Positions 17,622 to 25,433 of a stretch of 64,000 bases of DNA are shown one piece after another. Source of the DNA: JAGVPT01 sp049578505 (GTDB lineage: Bacteria; Bacteroidota; Ignavibacteria; UBA10030; UBA8401); contig JBAUMC010000014.1 of the NCBI GenBank assembly GCA_049578505.1, positions 20,508-84,507 on the forward strand, in the 5' to 3' direction. The notes beneath the pieces are model-generated. The model had not been told where the DNA came from. It ran no database searches and saw only the letters and a list, made by a program, of their open reading frames with translations. The position numbers and the translations under genes were made by a program. The first letter of the stretch is position 1, and every line of letters begins with the position of its first letter.

Positions 17622-19796
17622 TTATTTTAGAAGCAGCATCTTCCTCACATCACGGTAGCTCCCGGCCCGAAGCTCGTAGAAATACACTCCGCTCACCAAG
17701 CTCGAACCATCGAACGTCACACGATACGATCCCGGCTGTTTCTGGCCATTGACAAGTGTGGCGATCTCTCTGCCGAGAATGTCATAGACTTTCAATGTCA
17801 CCATGCCAGCCTTCGTAAGATCGTAAGAGAATGTTGTGGAGGGATTGAACGGGTTCGGGTAGTTCTGACCGAGTTCCGATCGTTCGGGTACCGCCGGCAG
17901 CCTGAACGATGAAGAAACCTCCGTCAGGCTGCTTCTGTAAAACCTGTCGCCAGATGTCGCAAGAATCTCCAGCTCATCCGGCAAAATGCAGCGCACCGGA
18001 TAGGGAAGCGTTGCTATGAGAGTCCATTGTTCGCCACCGTCGGTAGATCGGTAGATAGAGCCCCTCGTAGATCCAGCAAAAAGAATTCCCTTACTGCTGA
18101 CCGTTGCTGATATCAGAGATGTGTCGGTGATGCCGGATTTTGTTTGAGTCCATGTGAGGCCGGTATCGTTCGACCGGTACACACCCCGTGAGCCGAACGA
18201 GAAAATGAGCGTGTCGTTGATCTTCACGACGGCGGCGACGTTCTGATCGACTCGTGCACGGTGAATCCATGACACGTCGTCCACGGTTATTTGGGAGATT
18301 GTACCGTCCGACGCGAAGCCCAACATACCACGCGGCCCCGTGTGACAAAGCGCTGTGTAGTTTCCATCCATAATCCAGGTGGGATCCCACGAGGGAAACG
18401 TCATGTAGATGATATTGAAAAAGATACCGTTATCCGTCCCGCCTATGAGATCTCTGTAGACACTGAACATTGTTGGGTCTGCCGGCCAATGCCAAATGGT
18501 GTAGTAAACTTCAAGACACTTGAACCGCCGACCGGACGACATCCCTAACTGATCCGGGATCTTCGTCCATGAAACACCGCTTTGAGAAGTATAAACGCCG
18601 TTCTCCGCCGTGGCGGCATAGTAAGACCCCATCGTATCTTGAATGATCTGAGTGATAAGAGGAAGCGTCAGCGAAGTCTGGGTCCATGTTCTTCCTTTGT
18701 CTACAGATCGGAATATCCCCGCGCTGTCTGTTCCGACCAGCAAGGCGCCGTTCTTGTCGATCAACCCGCAGGAAATAGCATTTCCATTGGGCAGGGAGTT
18801 CGTAAAACTCGAAGTGTCGAGAGGAGTAACCATGCCGCTGTTCAGAACTCTCCATGATTGCCCCTTGTTGGTGGTTTCGTAGACTCCACCCCATGCTCCG
18901 GCATAGACAGTATCTTTTCGGAGAGCTACAATGGTCCTGATACCATAGCCATTGTGGGCAATCCCGGCCGGTCCGATGGAAGCCGTATCTCCCGACGCGC
19001 TGATGCTGCAAAGTCCGCCGGTACTCCCCGTAAATATTGTCCCCGCAGAATCGACCGCCATGACATCGATCGGGTTCACGAGCTTGGCGAGAAACGTCCA
19101 ATTCGCGCCCCCGTTTGTCGAGCGGAATATTTCGTATGCGAAAGCGCCAAGACCTTCGTAAACGCCGGCATACACCGTTCCGTCCGATTTCACCGTCAAC
19201 GCAAGGACCGAAATGGAATCGTGCCCTCCCCAATTGCATTCCTCCCAATCGGCGCCGGCATTTGTCGATCGGAGCATATGATCTTTCGAAGCCGCAATCA
19301 ACGTAGCGCTGTCCACCATCGTAAGCTCTGAGATATCTGTTCCGGGAAACGGATTGGATCCATAAATTGACCAGTTCTTTCCGTCGTCGATTGATCGATA
19401 GATCCCGCCGCCGAAGCCAGGTGCGTACAGCGATCCATCCCTCAACGCAATGATCGACGAGGGAGTAAACGGAAGGCTCACACTATCGAGCAAGGTTCCG
19501 TTGGCGGAAAGGCGAAAGAGATACCTACCGTAGGACTGACCAAATGCGAAAGTGAGAATGGTCCCGGGCCGGGAGACGGCCATTGTCGTAACGCCGTACT
19601 TCATAGGAGTCTGGCGCCATGTTGCTCCCCTATCGGTCGAAGTATAGATTCCGCTGCCATTTGCTGAAGTGCCGGCATACATGATCCCGTTGGAATCAAT
19701 TGCGAGCGACGTTACCCAATCCTGAAAATTAGGAACCGTTTGAGAATAGACGTTCGCGACGCAGGCCGCGCAGAAAATGAACATGGCTCTTTTCAT
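17622..19796 (-). CDS. Exported Asp-box (BNR/YCF48-like) propeller with T9SS sorting domain
   Basis: 724 residues. Signal peptide MKRAMFIFCAACVANVYSQ. The body is a chain of Asp-box repeats: STDRGATWR, SIDDGKNWS, STNAGADWE, STNGGANWT, TTNKGQSWR, SVDKGRTWT, SNDTGLTWT, STDGGEQWT. These mark one or two sortilin/BNR beta-propellers that usually bind glycans or proteins. The C-terminal sorting domain has NYPNPFNPSTTFSYDL and ends VRKMLLLK. ATG at 19796 is preferred over 19817 because AGGAGGAG lies just upstream. A promoter-RNA-terminator unit lies 86 bp upstream. A close relative is the gene at 43101-45197. Confidence 0.88.
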   Translation of the reverse strand: MKRAMFIFCAACVANVYSQTVPNFQDWVTSLAIDSNGIMYAGTSANGSGIYTSTDRGATWRQTPMKYGVTTMAVSRPGTILTFAFGQSYGRYLFRLSANGTLLDSVSLPFTPSSIIALRDGSLYAPGFGGGIYRSIDDGKNWSIYGSNPFPGTDISELTMVDSATLIAASKDHMLRSTNAGADWEECNWGGHDSISVLALTVKSDGTVYAGVYEGLGAFAYEIFRSTNGGANWTFLAKLVNPIDVMAVDSAGTIFTGSTGGLCSISASGDTASIGPAGIAHNGYGIRTIVALRKDTVYAGAWGGVYETTNKGQSWRVLNSGMVTPLDTSSFTNSLPNGNAISCGLIDKNGALLVGTDSAGIFRSVDKGRTWTQTSLTLPLITQIIQDTMGSYYAATAENGVYTSQSGVSWTKIPDQLGMSSGRRFKCLEVYYTIWHWPADPTMFSVYRDLIGGTDNGIFFNIIYMTFPSWDPTWIMDGNYTALCHTGPRGMLGFASDGTISQITVDDVSWIHRARVDQNVAAVVKINDTLIFSFGSRGVYRSNDTGLTWTQTKSGITDTSLISATVSSKGILFAGSTRGSIYRSTDGGEQWTLIATLPYPVRCILPDELEILATSGDRFYRSSLTEVSSSFRLPAVPERSELGQNYPNPFNPSTTFSYDLTKAGMVTLKVYDILGREIATLVNGQKQPGSYRVTFDGSSLVSGVYFYELRAGSYRDVRKMLLLK

Positions 19797-19881
19797 GATG
19801 ATTTCTCCTCCTAGCAAGGATTCCCGTCCTTTTGAGCTGGCCTAACGAATTGCCGCAGGCCTGTTTCCACAAAACCCTCCC

Positions 19882-20007
19882 AAAAACGAAAAAACCTCTT
19901 TCATCGCAAAGCGCGAATCCGGAGGTTATAGGTTTGTTATTTTCCTTCCGCCCGTTCCCCCGGGATGATTAACGCAAGAATGTAACTTTAATCAGCAGGA
20001 GAATCAA
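19882..20007 (-). ncRNA. Promoter-short RNA-terminator unit, copy 1
   Basis: Minus strand: -35 TTGATT (20007-20002), 17-bp spacer, -10 TACATT (19984-19979), start expected near 19972. The ~90-nt RNA has a hairpin CCCG-GGGGAA-CGGG (19964-19951), an A/T-rich linker, and a terminator hairpin AACCTC/GAGGTT (19927-19893) with inner stem CGC/GCG and conserved GATT/GATGA sides, ending in a T-run. It lies upstream of an exported T9SS protein gene. Copies 2 and 3 are at 45256-45377 and 24728-24843. It could be an attenuator/riboswitch leader or a free small RNA; I do not recognise it as a named class. Confidence 0.72.
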
Positions 20008-20025
20008 GGGGATTAAAAAAAAGAG

Positions 20026-20166
20026 GGTGCTGGCTCAATTTGTGATTCCCGCGTTCCAAAGGAATCCCTTCGGGAAAAGCGGGAATCCAAATATTCACTT
20101 TTTACTGCACAATGGATGCCCACTTCCGTGGGCATGACATTTTTTTTCTCAAATTCAGCCACTACC
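20026..20166. mobile_element. MITE-like element (GGTGCTGGCTCAATTTG family)
   Basis: About 141 bp. Left end GGTGCTGGCTCAATTTG, right end CAAATTCAGCCACTACC. Inside are two hairpins: ATTCCCGCG...CGGGAAT and GATGCCCACTTCCGTGGGCAT. Flanks AAAAAGAG/AAAAAGCC suggest an 8-bp target duplication with two changes. No coding capacity. It sits just upstream of copy 1 of the promoter-RNA unit. Confidence 0.8.
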
Positions 20167-20329
20167 AAAAAGCCCGACATGACATCAGGTACTAATGCAT
20201 CCTAATCGACCAAATTACTTACGCGCTATAAAGAGTGATATCCCAATCGCCCGGGCGTCCTCCGCACGAAATCCAAGATCAGTCAAAGCAGCGACAATCA
20301 CAGCAGCATGTTGCATGGACTAAATCGTC
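20167..20329. other. Gene-free stretch between MITE and terminator
   Basis: Nothing recognisable as a gene. It separates the MITE from the terminator of the next T9SS gene. Confidence 0.4.
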
Positions 20330-20366
20330 TATAAAATGCAACAGCCCAGAGGTGAGTCTGGGCTGC
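20330..20366 (-). terminator. Intrinsic terminator of the 285-residue T9SS gene
   Basis: On the minus strand CAGCCCAGA and TCTGGGCTG form a 9-bp stem with loop CTCACC, followed by TTGCATTTTATAG. It lies 27 bp after the stop codon at 20393. The same stem is recognisable, more or less decayed, after the gene at 17622. Confidence 0.8.
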
Positions 20367-20392
20367 GAGTGATGGTGAAAGACTTATGAAAT

Positions 20393-21250
20393 TTATTTCA
20401 ACAGCAGCATCTTCTTCTCACTCGTGAAGTTGCCTGCAGTGAGGCGATAGATATATAAACCGCTGGCCAGATTTTGGGCATTGAAGGTAGCGCTATGCGA
20501 GCCGGCGGAGAGGTTTCCGTTGACCAGCGTTGTCACTAATTGACCGAGTGTGGTGTAGACCTTCAACTGCACGTTCGACTGTTGAGGGAGTGAGAAGTCG
20601 ATCTGCGTTGACGGGTTGAACGGATCGGGAAAGTTTTGAGAGAGATTGAATACAGTCGGCACGGGCGACTGATTCGCACTCACGTCAGTCACAGCACCCA
20701 AAGTGATGTCGTCGATCAGGAAGGAGGTTCCAACATGATATGCCGACGAGCCCGGTTTCAGATTGAATAGTATTGTCACTTTGTCCGGCGTGTCGCCCGT
20801 GGCGTATGCGATTGGGACTGTGAATTGAGTGTAAGAAGAGACCGTTCCTCCTATCGCGATAAACCCTGCTCCAATACCGGTCCCCCCCTTATACATGACT
20901 ACAGTTATGTATAGAGAATCTCCTCCGGCAGGTGTAAATTTATAATACCCTGTGATAGAGGAATTTCGAGTAGTGATACTGAAACCCTGCTCCGAACTCC
21001 CGGCGGCTACTATCGGCGGGAGAACAGTGGACAAATAACTGACCGTAGACCCCTTCAGTGCCAACGAACCTGAATGAGCATCAGTAGACTGGGTGACCGT
21101 CGTGTAAAGTGTGGGGGCGTTGTTCGTAAACCAACTATCCGGGCTCCCACTTGTCCACGACTCAAAGCCTGCGTTGAGGATCTGAGCCCGAACCGGGTTA
21201 AGCGGGAGGAGTAAAAAAATCAGAACAGCACAACGTATCAATTGTTTCAT
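20393..21250 (-). CDS. Exported beta-sandwich-like protein with T9SS sorting domain
   Basis: 285 residues. Signal peptide 1-22 (AVLIFLLLPLNPVRAQ). The mature part starts NAGFESWTSGSPDSW and looks like a jelly-roll/carbohydrate-binding fold (FESW...PxxW opening, SGSLALKGS, SFLIDDITLG), similar to PCMD or CBM-type domains. The tail has NFPDPFNPSTQIDFSLP and SEKKMLLLK. AGGAGGCCTC directly precedes the ATG. Probably a secreted or surface polysaccharide-binding protein; the ligand is not shown. Confidence 0.82.
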   Translation of the reverse strand: MKQLIRCAVLIFLLLPLNPVRAQILNAGFESWTSGSPDSWFTNNAPTLYTTVTQSTDAHSGSLALKGSTVSYLSTVLPPIVAAGSSEQGFSITTRNSSITGYYKFTPAGGDSLYITVVMYKGGTGIGAGFIAIGGTVSSYTQFTVPIAYATGDTPDKVTILFNLKPGSSAYHVGTSFLIDDITLGAVTDVSANQSPVPTVFNLSQNFPDPFNPSTQIDFSLPQQSNVQLKVYTTLGQLVTTLVNGNLSAGSHSATFNAQNLASGLYIYRLTAGNFTSEKKMLLLK

Positions 21251-21296
21251 GAGGCCTCCTCAGTAAAAGTTTGTAAATGGATATTATTATGTGAAT

Positions 21297-21578
21297 TTAT
21301 TTTAATAACAGCATTTTCTTGACCTGCATCTTCCCGTCAAACTCCAAGTGTGAAAGATATATCCCGCTTGCAAGGTTCGATCCGTTGAACTGCACTTTAT
21401 GGGCTACGCCTGCGGTAGCATTATCGTTGAAGAGCGTAGCAACTACATGATTGAGTTCGATGTTTGATAGAATCGCAGTCGGACAATTGGATTCGAGGAT
21501 CATGAAATTCCATCGGGACATGAAAGAAGCTCCCTTCGGCAGAGGCGTCGACGTCAATTGTGACACTCTGGAATTCAA
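21297..21578 (-). pseudogene. T9SS sorting-domain relic 1
   Basis: The last ~50 residues read NHVVATLFNDNATAGVAHK, then SNLASGIYLSHLEF and MQVKKMLLLK, the end of a T9SS sorting domain most like that of the gene at 49739. The N-terminal part has no signal peptide, cargo domain or NPFNP motif, so this is the 3' end of a lost cargo gene. It follows the intact T9SS gene at 20393 by 46 bp. Confidence 0.75.
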
Positions 21579-21714
21579 TTAGAACTGGATTATCTTTGAA
21601 TAAGTGGGGGATGGGTTCCCCCAATGGCAATCGAAAAATTAAACTTTTCCGAATAAAAGTCAATAACAAAAATATAGAAATGAATTTCTGAACGAGTCCA
21701 TCAACAAGAAGTGT

Positions 21715-22120
21715 TGAGAAAATCGACAAATTCCAGGCGCAAAATATGTCCCGCTTGCGAGATTGGAGGCATTGAATGTTGCCTGATGGTATTCCCCGGA
21801 TGCTGCAATCTCATCAAAATCAGCGATCTGGATATTTTGAAAAAAGATGCACCAATCCCTTCATTCCGGTGATAATAGAGTGCGCGGAATGTTGGGAAGG
21901 ATTACTCCGTTAGAGTAGGCGGATTCTTCAAGGCGGGCTGCAACTGATGCGAGGGTGTCGACAATTCGTGAATACATGGTTGCCCTTTCTGTCGTTTAAT
22001 TCGTATGCCAGAAAAGGGAATAAAAAAGCTCAGAGGTCAGTCTGAGCTTAGATACAATCACGAATTGCTTACGAATTATTTCAAAAGAAGCATCTTCTTC
22101 GTATCGAGTAAATGTTTGAT
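21715..22120 (-). pseudogene. Further T9SS sorting-domain fragments
   Basis: Two pieces in minus-strand frames. Near 21740-21800 the DNA reads HQATFNASNLASGTYF and then loses its frame; at 22079-22130 it reads LLDTKKMLLLK and stops. A terminator (AAGCTCAGA/TCTGAGCTT plus T6, 22022-22049) still follows the second piece. The stretch also holds one copy of a small dispersed block (21925-22010). Nothing here is a working gene. Confidence 0.65.
22022..22049 (-). terminator. Intrinsic terminator after T9SS relic
   Basis: Minus strand AAGCTCAGA-CTGACC-TCTGAGCTT followed by TTTTTATTCCC. A perfect 9-bp stem with T-run. It now follows only a sorting-domain fragment but would also end transcripts of the membrane protein gene at 22146. 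Confidence 0.8.
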
Positions 22121-22145
22121 AGGATTATCCACAAGAGGATATTTT

Positions 22146-22649
22146 TCACTGTTGTTTTACCTGATTCTCGTAAATGCCCGTGATGAGAAGCCACGCGCCT
22201 GAAATGAGGAAGCCAAAGGTGAGCACTAAAGCTACGGAGGCAACGTAAATTCCGGCAACATTTCCTGAGATAAGTAAGACAGAACCTATTATCTGGACTA
22301 TGTAACAAGATGTGCCTGCGATAAAGCGACCGGTGCTGAGCCCCACAGAGCTCCTGCCCAACTTTTTGGCCTGGATGTATTTTCGTATGTAAGTAATCAC
22401 CGCAAAGAGCGAAAAAAATAACCATTCGATGCCGATCCATTGATAGCTTTGATTTGCTATCAGAGCGAATGCACAGATCATGAAGACGGCAGCGAAGCCT
22501 GTCAACGTTGCTACGGCGCGATTTTTATGGGTTGCATCCTGAGCGATGATCGAGAGATTGATCGACATGGCTACAAACACCAATCCCGTGAGAGCTGCCG
22601 CTCCGCCTCCCACCATAACGAAGAAATCGTACCATTGGTTGATACCCAT
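22146..22649 (-). CDS. Small integral membrane protein, unknown function
   Basis: 167 residues with four to five hydrophobic segments (about 10-33, 45-64, 70-86, 108-128, 133-158). Not recognised as a named family. The first segment contains FVMVGGGAAALTGLVFVAMS, typical of small inner-membrane proteins seen in many bacteria. No ribosome binding site is obvious at the ATG. The gene stands alone between a T9SS relic and a 497-bp mobile element. Confidence 0.75.
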   Translation of the reverse strand: MGINQWYDFFVMVGGGAAALTGLVFVAMSINLSIIAQDATHKNRAVATLTGFAAVFMICAFALIANQSYQWIGIEWLFFSLFAVITYIRKYIQAKKLGRSSVGLSTGRFIAGTSCYIVQIIGSVLLISGNVAGIYVASVALVLTFGFLISGAWLLITGIYENQVKQQ

Positions 22650-22689
22650 TGCGATTTATGATACTAAAAAGAAAATGAATTCGCTATGT

Positions 22690-23186
22690 GGTAGTGTCTC
22701 AGTTTCACGATGTTACTTTCTTTCCGAGTTCCCCGAAGGAATGCCTTCGGCAAAAGAAAGTAACCAAAGAAATCTCTCGAAATCGTAACCGCGGGTTCAA
22801 TCCCCTCCGCACACGCCATCAATTTCGGTGCAAAATCAGTAGTTATCCTTATCATTATTCTGTTTCCGCACCGAAATTGTCCCGAAGGGATCCCTCTCTG
22901 GGAAAACCCTTCGATTGAATCCTCTCCCCCCCCTCGCACCCGACGATTTCGACCTGTTTGAACTCCCACGGTCGAAATAGCTCGGAATCGGTGGGCTAGT
23001 GCGGAGGGAGCGATGCGCGTGTTAAGAAAACGGCTACCTCACGGAATGGTAGGGGCAAGCCGGTTTCTTCGGGATGAGTGGGGGAAGCATCGCGTGGGTT
23101 CCGATTCCGAGAAGCTCTCTTTGCTTCTTTCTCTGGCATCAGAGAAAGAAGAGATTCGATGTGCCCATCCAAACTGAGACACTACC
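22690..23186. mobile_element. Non-autonomous transposon, 497 bp, perfect 15-bp inverted ends
   Basis: Left GTAGTGTCTCAGTTT (22691-22705) and right AAACTGAGACACTAC (23171-23185) are exact inverse complements. With one extra G/C at each end, flanking octamers CGCTATGT and CGCTACGT form a target duplication with one change. Inside are hairpins around AAAGAAAGTAACC, CCCGAAGGGATCCC and TCTGGCATCAGAGAAAG; no frame encodes a transposase. The interior matches the repeat at 4692-5125. Same family of ends and same 8-bp duplication as the shorter MITEs here. Confidence 0.85.
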
Positions 23187-23269
23187 CGCTACGTTCTTTG
23201 CCCTGTGAGCAAAAATCGCCGCTTGAGCGACTGGGTAGGCCGCATGATCTCGTGCTTGAATCACGCGGA

Positions 23270-23674
23270 TCACTTCTGTGCCGGCATGTCGCTCATGTAG
23301 AAGATCCCCCACCCATGGCCGTCCGGGTCGACAAAACTGTGCGAATACATGAAGCCCAAATCCTCCGGCTTGTCGTAGGTCGAGCCGCCCGCGGCGAGAG
23401 CTTTGGCGACGAGACCATCTACCTCATCACGGCTCTCACAACTGAGGTTGAGCAAAACTTCGACGGCCTTGCTCGTATCGCAAATAGCCTTGGGCGTAAA
23501 GTCGCGAAACCTGGGGTGCGTGGCCAACATGACAAAAATCGAGTCGCTGACCACGATGCACGCGCCGGCATCATCGGAGAACTGCAGGTTTTGTGAAAAA
23601 CCGAGTGCCTTGAAAAAGGCAATTGACTTCGGGAGGTCGGCGACAGGGAGGTTGATGAATACTTGTTTGCTCAT
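23270..23674 (-). CDS. VOC-family (glyoxalase-like) protein
   Basis: 134 residues. FINLPVADLPKSIAFFKALGF opens the first beta-alpha-beta-beta-beta module and VDPDGHGWGIFYM closes the second, typical of glyoxalase/bleomycin-resistance-like proteins of the PhnB-like subgroup. Members bind metal and catalyse isomerisation, dioxygenation or drug binding; the reaction here cannot be told. It stands between a mobile element and an exported protein gene on the same strand. Confidence 0.88.
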   Translation of the reverse strand: MSKQVFINLPVADLPKSIAFFKALGFSQNLQFSDDAGACIVVSDSIFVMLATHPRFRDFTPKAICDTSKAVEVLLNLSCESRDEVDGLVAKALAAGGSTYDKPEDLGFMYSHSFVDPDGHGWGIFYMSDMPAQK

Positions 23675-23782
23675 GGTTCTGTCCTATGTGTGATGGTTGT
23701 GTTGTGCCCTTGATGGAGGCGCATGGCTTTATTTCTGGCGAGGGAAAACCTTGCGGGATCGCTCCAAAGATCGCGTCATGGG

Positions 23783-24499
23783 TCAGTGATCCATCATCGG
23801 ACCCGGTGACCCGTCGGACCATTGTGCGGCCCAGATCATGAAGATCGTCATCCGTTCTTGCGAGTCATTTGTCGCAATGACGGGCGAGCCTGGTAGATTG
23901 GCTCCCCAGCTGCTTGCACCGTCACCTTCAACAAAGAACATAAGATGGGGATGCCAGTTCTTACCCTCGTCGTTTAAGTATTGTTGTTTCGACATCATGT
24001 AACACATCGCTCCAGGTTCCAGCCCGGGCACTTCCTTTTTATCCAGCGCCGATGCGACCGCCTGGGAGATCTCCCCCCTCGATTTTCCTGCCAGGACTAG
24101 TTTCGTTTTCAGCAGATAGATGGATACAACTCTGTTTCGCGATGATGCATTGAAGCAGATCGGTGCCCGAATATTTGGATTCCAGAACTCCGCGTCATCG
24201 GTAGCGGCGCCCCACGATCGTTCCACGATACAGAGGAAGCCATTCGTTCCTTTCACTGCAGTCGTATACCCTTCGGGCCCAAGCACCATCACTTCGGCTT
24301 TATCTGAGACGGATTTTGGAGCAGCACTGCGGGCCAGCTCGATTTCAGAATTCCTGTCCGACATCAGATACTGTCCGAGGGGAGCCATGGCCGGATAACG
24401 AACAGTATCAGCCTCTGTTTGTGCGACACATGGTGCCACAGCCACAGCGACTTGAATGGCGAATGCCACCACTATACTTCTTACAAAATCGTTCCGCAT
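23783..24499 (-). CDS. Exported protein of unknown function
   Basis: 238 residues with signal peptide 1-26 (AFAIQVAVAVAPCVAQ). The mature protein has no domain I can name; conserved-looking parts are WGAATDDAEFWNPNIRAP, a CYMMSKQQYLND stretch and WHPHLMFF. AGGGAG precedes the ATG. No T9SS tail, so the periplasm is the probable destination. Copy 3 of the promoter-RNA-terminator unit lies 229 bp upstream with an attC-like fragment between them, so its own promoter is unclear. Confidence 0.8.
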   Translation of the reverse strand: MRNDFVRSIVVAFAIQVAVAVAPCVAQTEADTVRYPAMAPLGQYLMSDRNSEIELARSAAPKSVSDKAEVMVLGPEGYTTAVKGTNGFLCIVERSWGAATDDAEFWNPNIRAPICFNASSRNRVVSIYLLKTKLVLAGKSRGEISQAVASALDKKEVPGLEPGAMCYMMSKQQYLNDEGKNWHPHLMFFVEGDGASSWGANLPGSPVIATNDSQERMTIFMIWAAQWSDGSPGPMMDH

Positions 24500-24619
24500 A
24501 AAATTCTCCCTTACCTACCCAACAGTCCGTCGAGCTGACCAAACTGCGTTTGCGCCAATGTTGAGTTGGTTATGTTCCCTTGTCAGGCATTGGCACCATA
24601 TCGTGGGAAGTATGCCTCT

Positions 24620-24726
24620 CGCGCCACCTAACGAGCCTCCACATGCTGTCTACGACTCCCTACGGGTCTTCGACCTGAAGGGTCCTTGACATCGAGTCGC
24701 AGACTCGTAGAGCGGCGACGTGCAGA
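24620..24726. repeat. attC-like half site relic
   Basis: Begins CGCCACCTAACGAGC and continues CTGTCTACGACTCCC, CGAGTCGCAGACTCGTAGAG and GCGGCGACGTGCAGA, matching the left half of the attC-like site at 39013-39277. The right half with GTCGACGGCTGGTTC and the closing GTTAG box is missing. No cassette gene is attached. Confidence 0.65.
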
Positions 24727-24727
24727 G

Positions 24728-24843
24728 CAAAAACACAAAACCTCCATCATCAACGTCGAATCAGGAGGTTCACCTGTAACCGTTTCCGCGCCGAATCGGT
24801 TATACAATTGCAAGAATGTAAATGGAAAAGAGGGAAGAATCAA
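24728..24843 (-). ncRNA. Promoter-short RNA-terminator unit, copy 3
   Basis: Minus strand: -35 TTGATT (24843-24838), 17-bp spacer, -10 TACATT (24820-24815). The RNA carries TAACCG...CGGTTA where copies 1 and 2 have CCCG...CGGG, a change on both sides of the stem, with GGAAACGG shared in type. Terminator stem AACCTCC/GGAGGTT (24770-24739) with the GATT/GATGA internal pattern and a T-rich tail. Farther from its gene (start at 24499) than the other copies. Confidence 0.68.
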
Positions 24844-24866
24844 GTCAATGGCAGTGCCCGAAAGAT

Positions 24867-25092
24867 AGTCCTGGCTCAATTTGTCATTCCCGCGTGCCAA
24901 AAGCATCCCTTTGGGAAAAGCGGGTCGAAGACTCCCAACGGGTCTATCGACCCGTAGGGTCGTTCCGCGAATCTACGATTCGTAGAATCGTAGATAGACG
25001 ACTCGGCGAGAATCCAAACATCCGTTTTTTACCGGACCATGGATGCCCACTTTCGTGGGCATGACAATTTTTTTTTCAATTGAGCCACTACT
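24867..25092. mobile_element. MITE-like element with nested palindromes
   Basis: 226 bp. Ends CCTGGCTCAATTTG and CAATTGAGCCACTACT; exact 8-bp duplication CGAAAGAT at 24859-24866 and 25093-25100. The first hairpin (ATTCCCGCG) is interrupted by a run of palindromes on GTCTATCGACC and CTACGATTCGTAGAATCGTAG, which appears to be a secondary insertion. The second hairpin GATGCCCACTTTCGTGGGCAT is intact. No coding capacity. Confidence 0.85.
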
Positions 25093-25433
25093 CGAAAGAT
25101 GGATCGCTTGAACTCAAATCTTTCTATTCATACATTGAAACGGTTAATTTCAAATGTCACACAACACGTTCGGATGCCGTCCAAAACGTCGAATGACACA
25201 GGCAATGTAAACAACAAGTAGTTCCGCTACATTTCAAACACGAAACCAACAAAGAAATCAAAACGTTGTCAGTCGATGCGCATTGGATAATGGTAGATTC
25301 GGTCAAGGACCAGACGGCTACTAACTGTCCGTCTCAGCGGTCATCGTGAAATAAGGGCTATCCGGAAGAACAGCGTACGATTGAGTTGACACCGTTCAAT
25401 GAACTATTAAGCATTTGTTTTCCAATATGCGAG
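25093..25433. other. Gene-free stretch before the aldo/keto reductase gene
   Basis: Apart from the target duplication at its left edge, nothing recognisable. It should contain the promoter of the plus-strand reductase gene, but no clear -35/-10 pair stands out. Confidence 0.4.

Noticed and set aside
19882..20007. Assignment of the RNA unit to TPP, cobalamin, c-di-GMP, fluoride, SAM or ZTP riboswitches
   Set aside because: None of the conserved cores of these classes could be found; left as unnamed.
24566..25064. Palindrome-rich DNA considered as a CRISPR array
   Set aside because: Units are palindromes of differing length with no regular spacing or spacers, and no cas genes are present.
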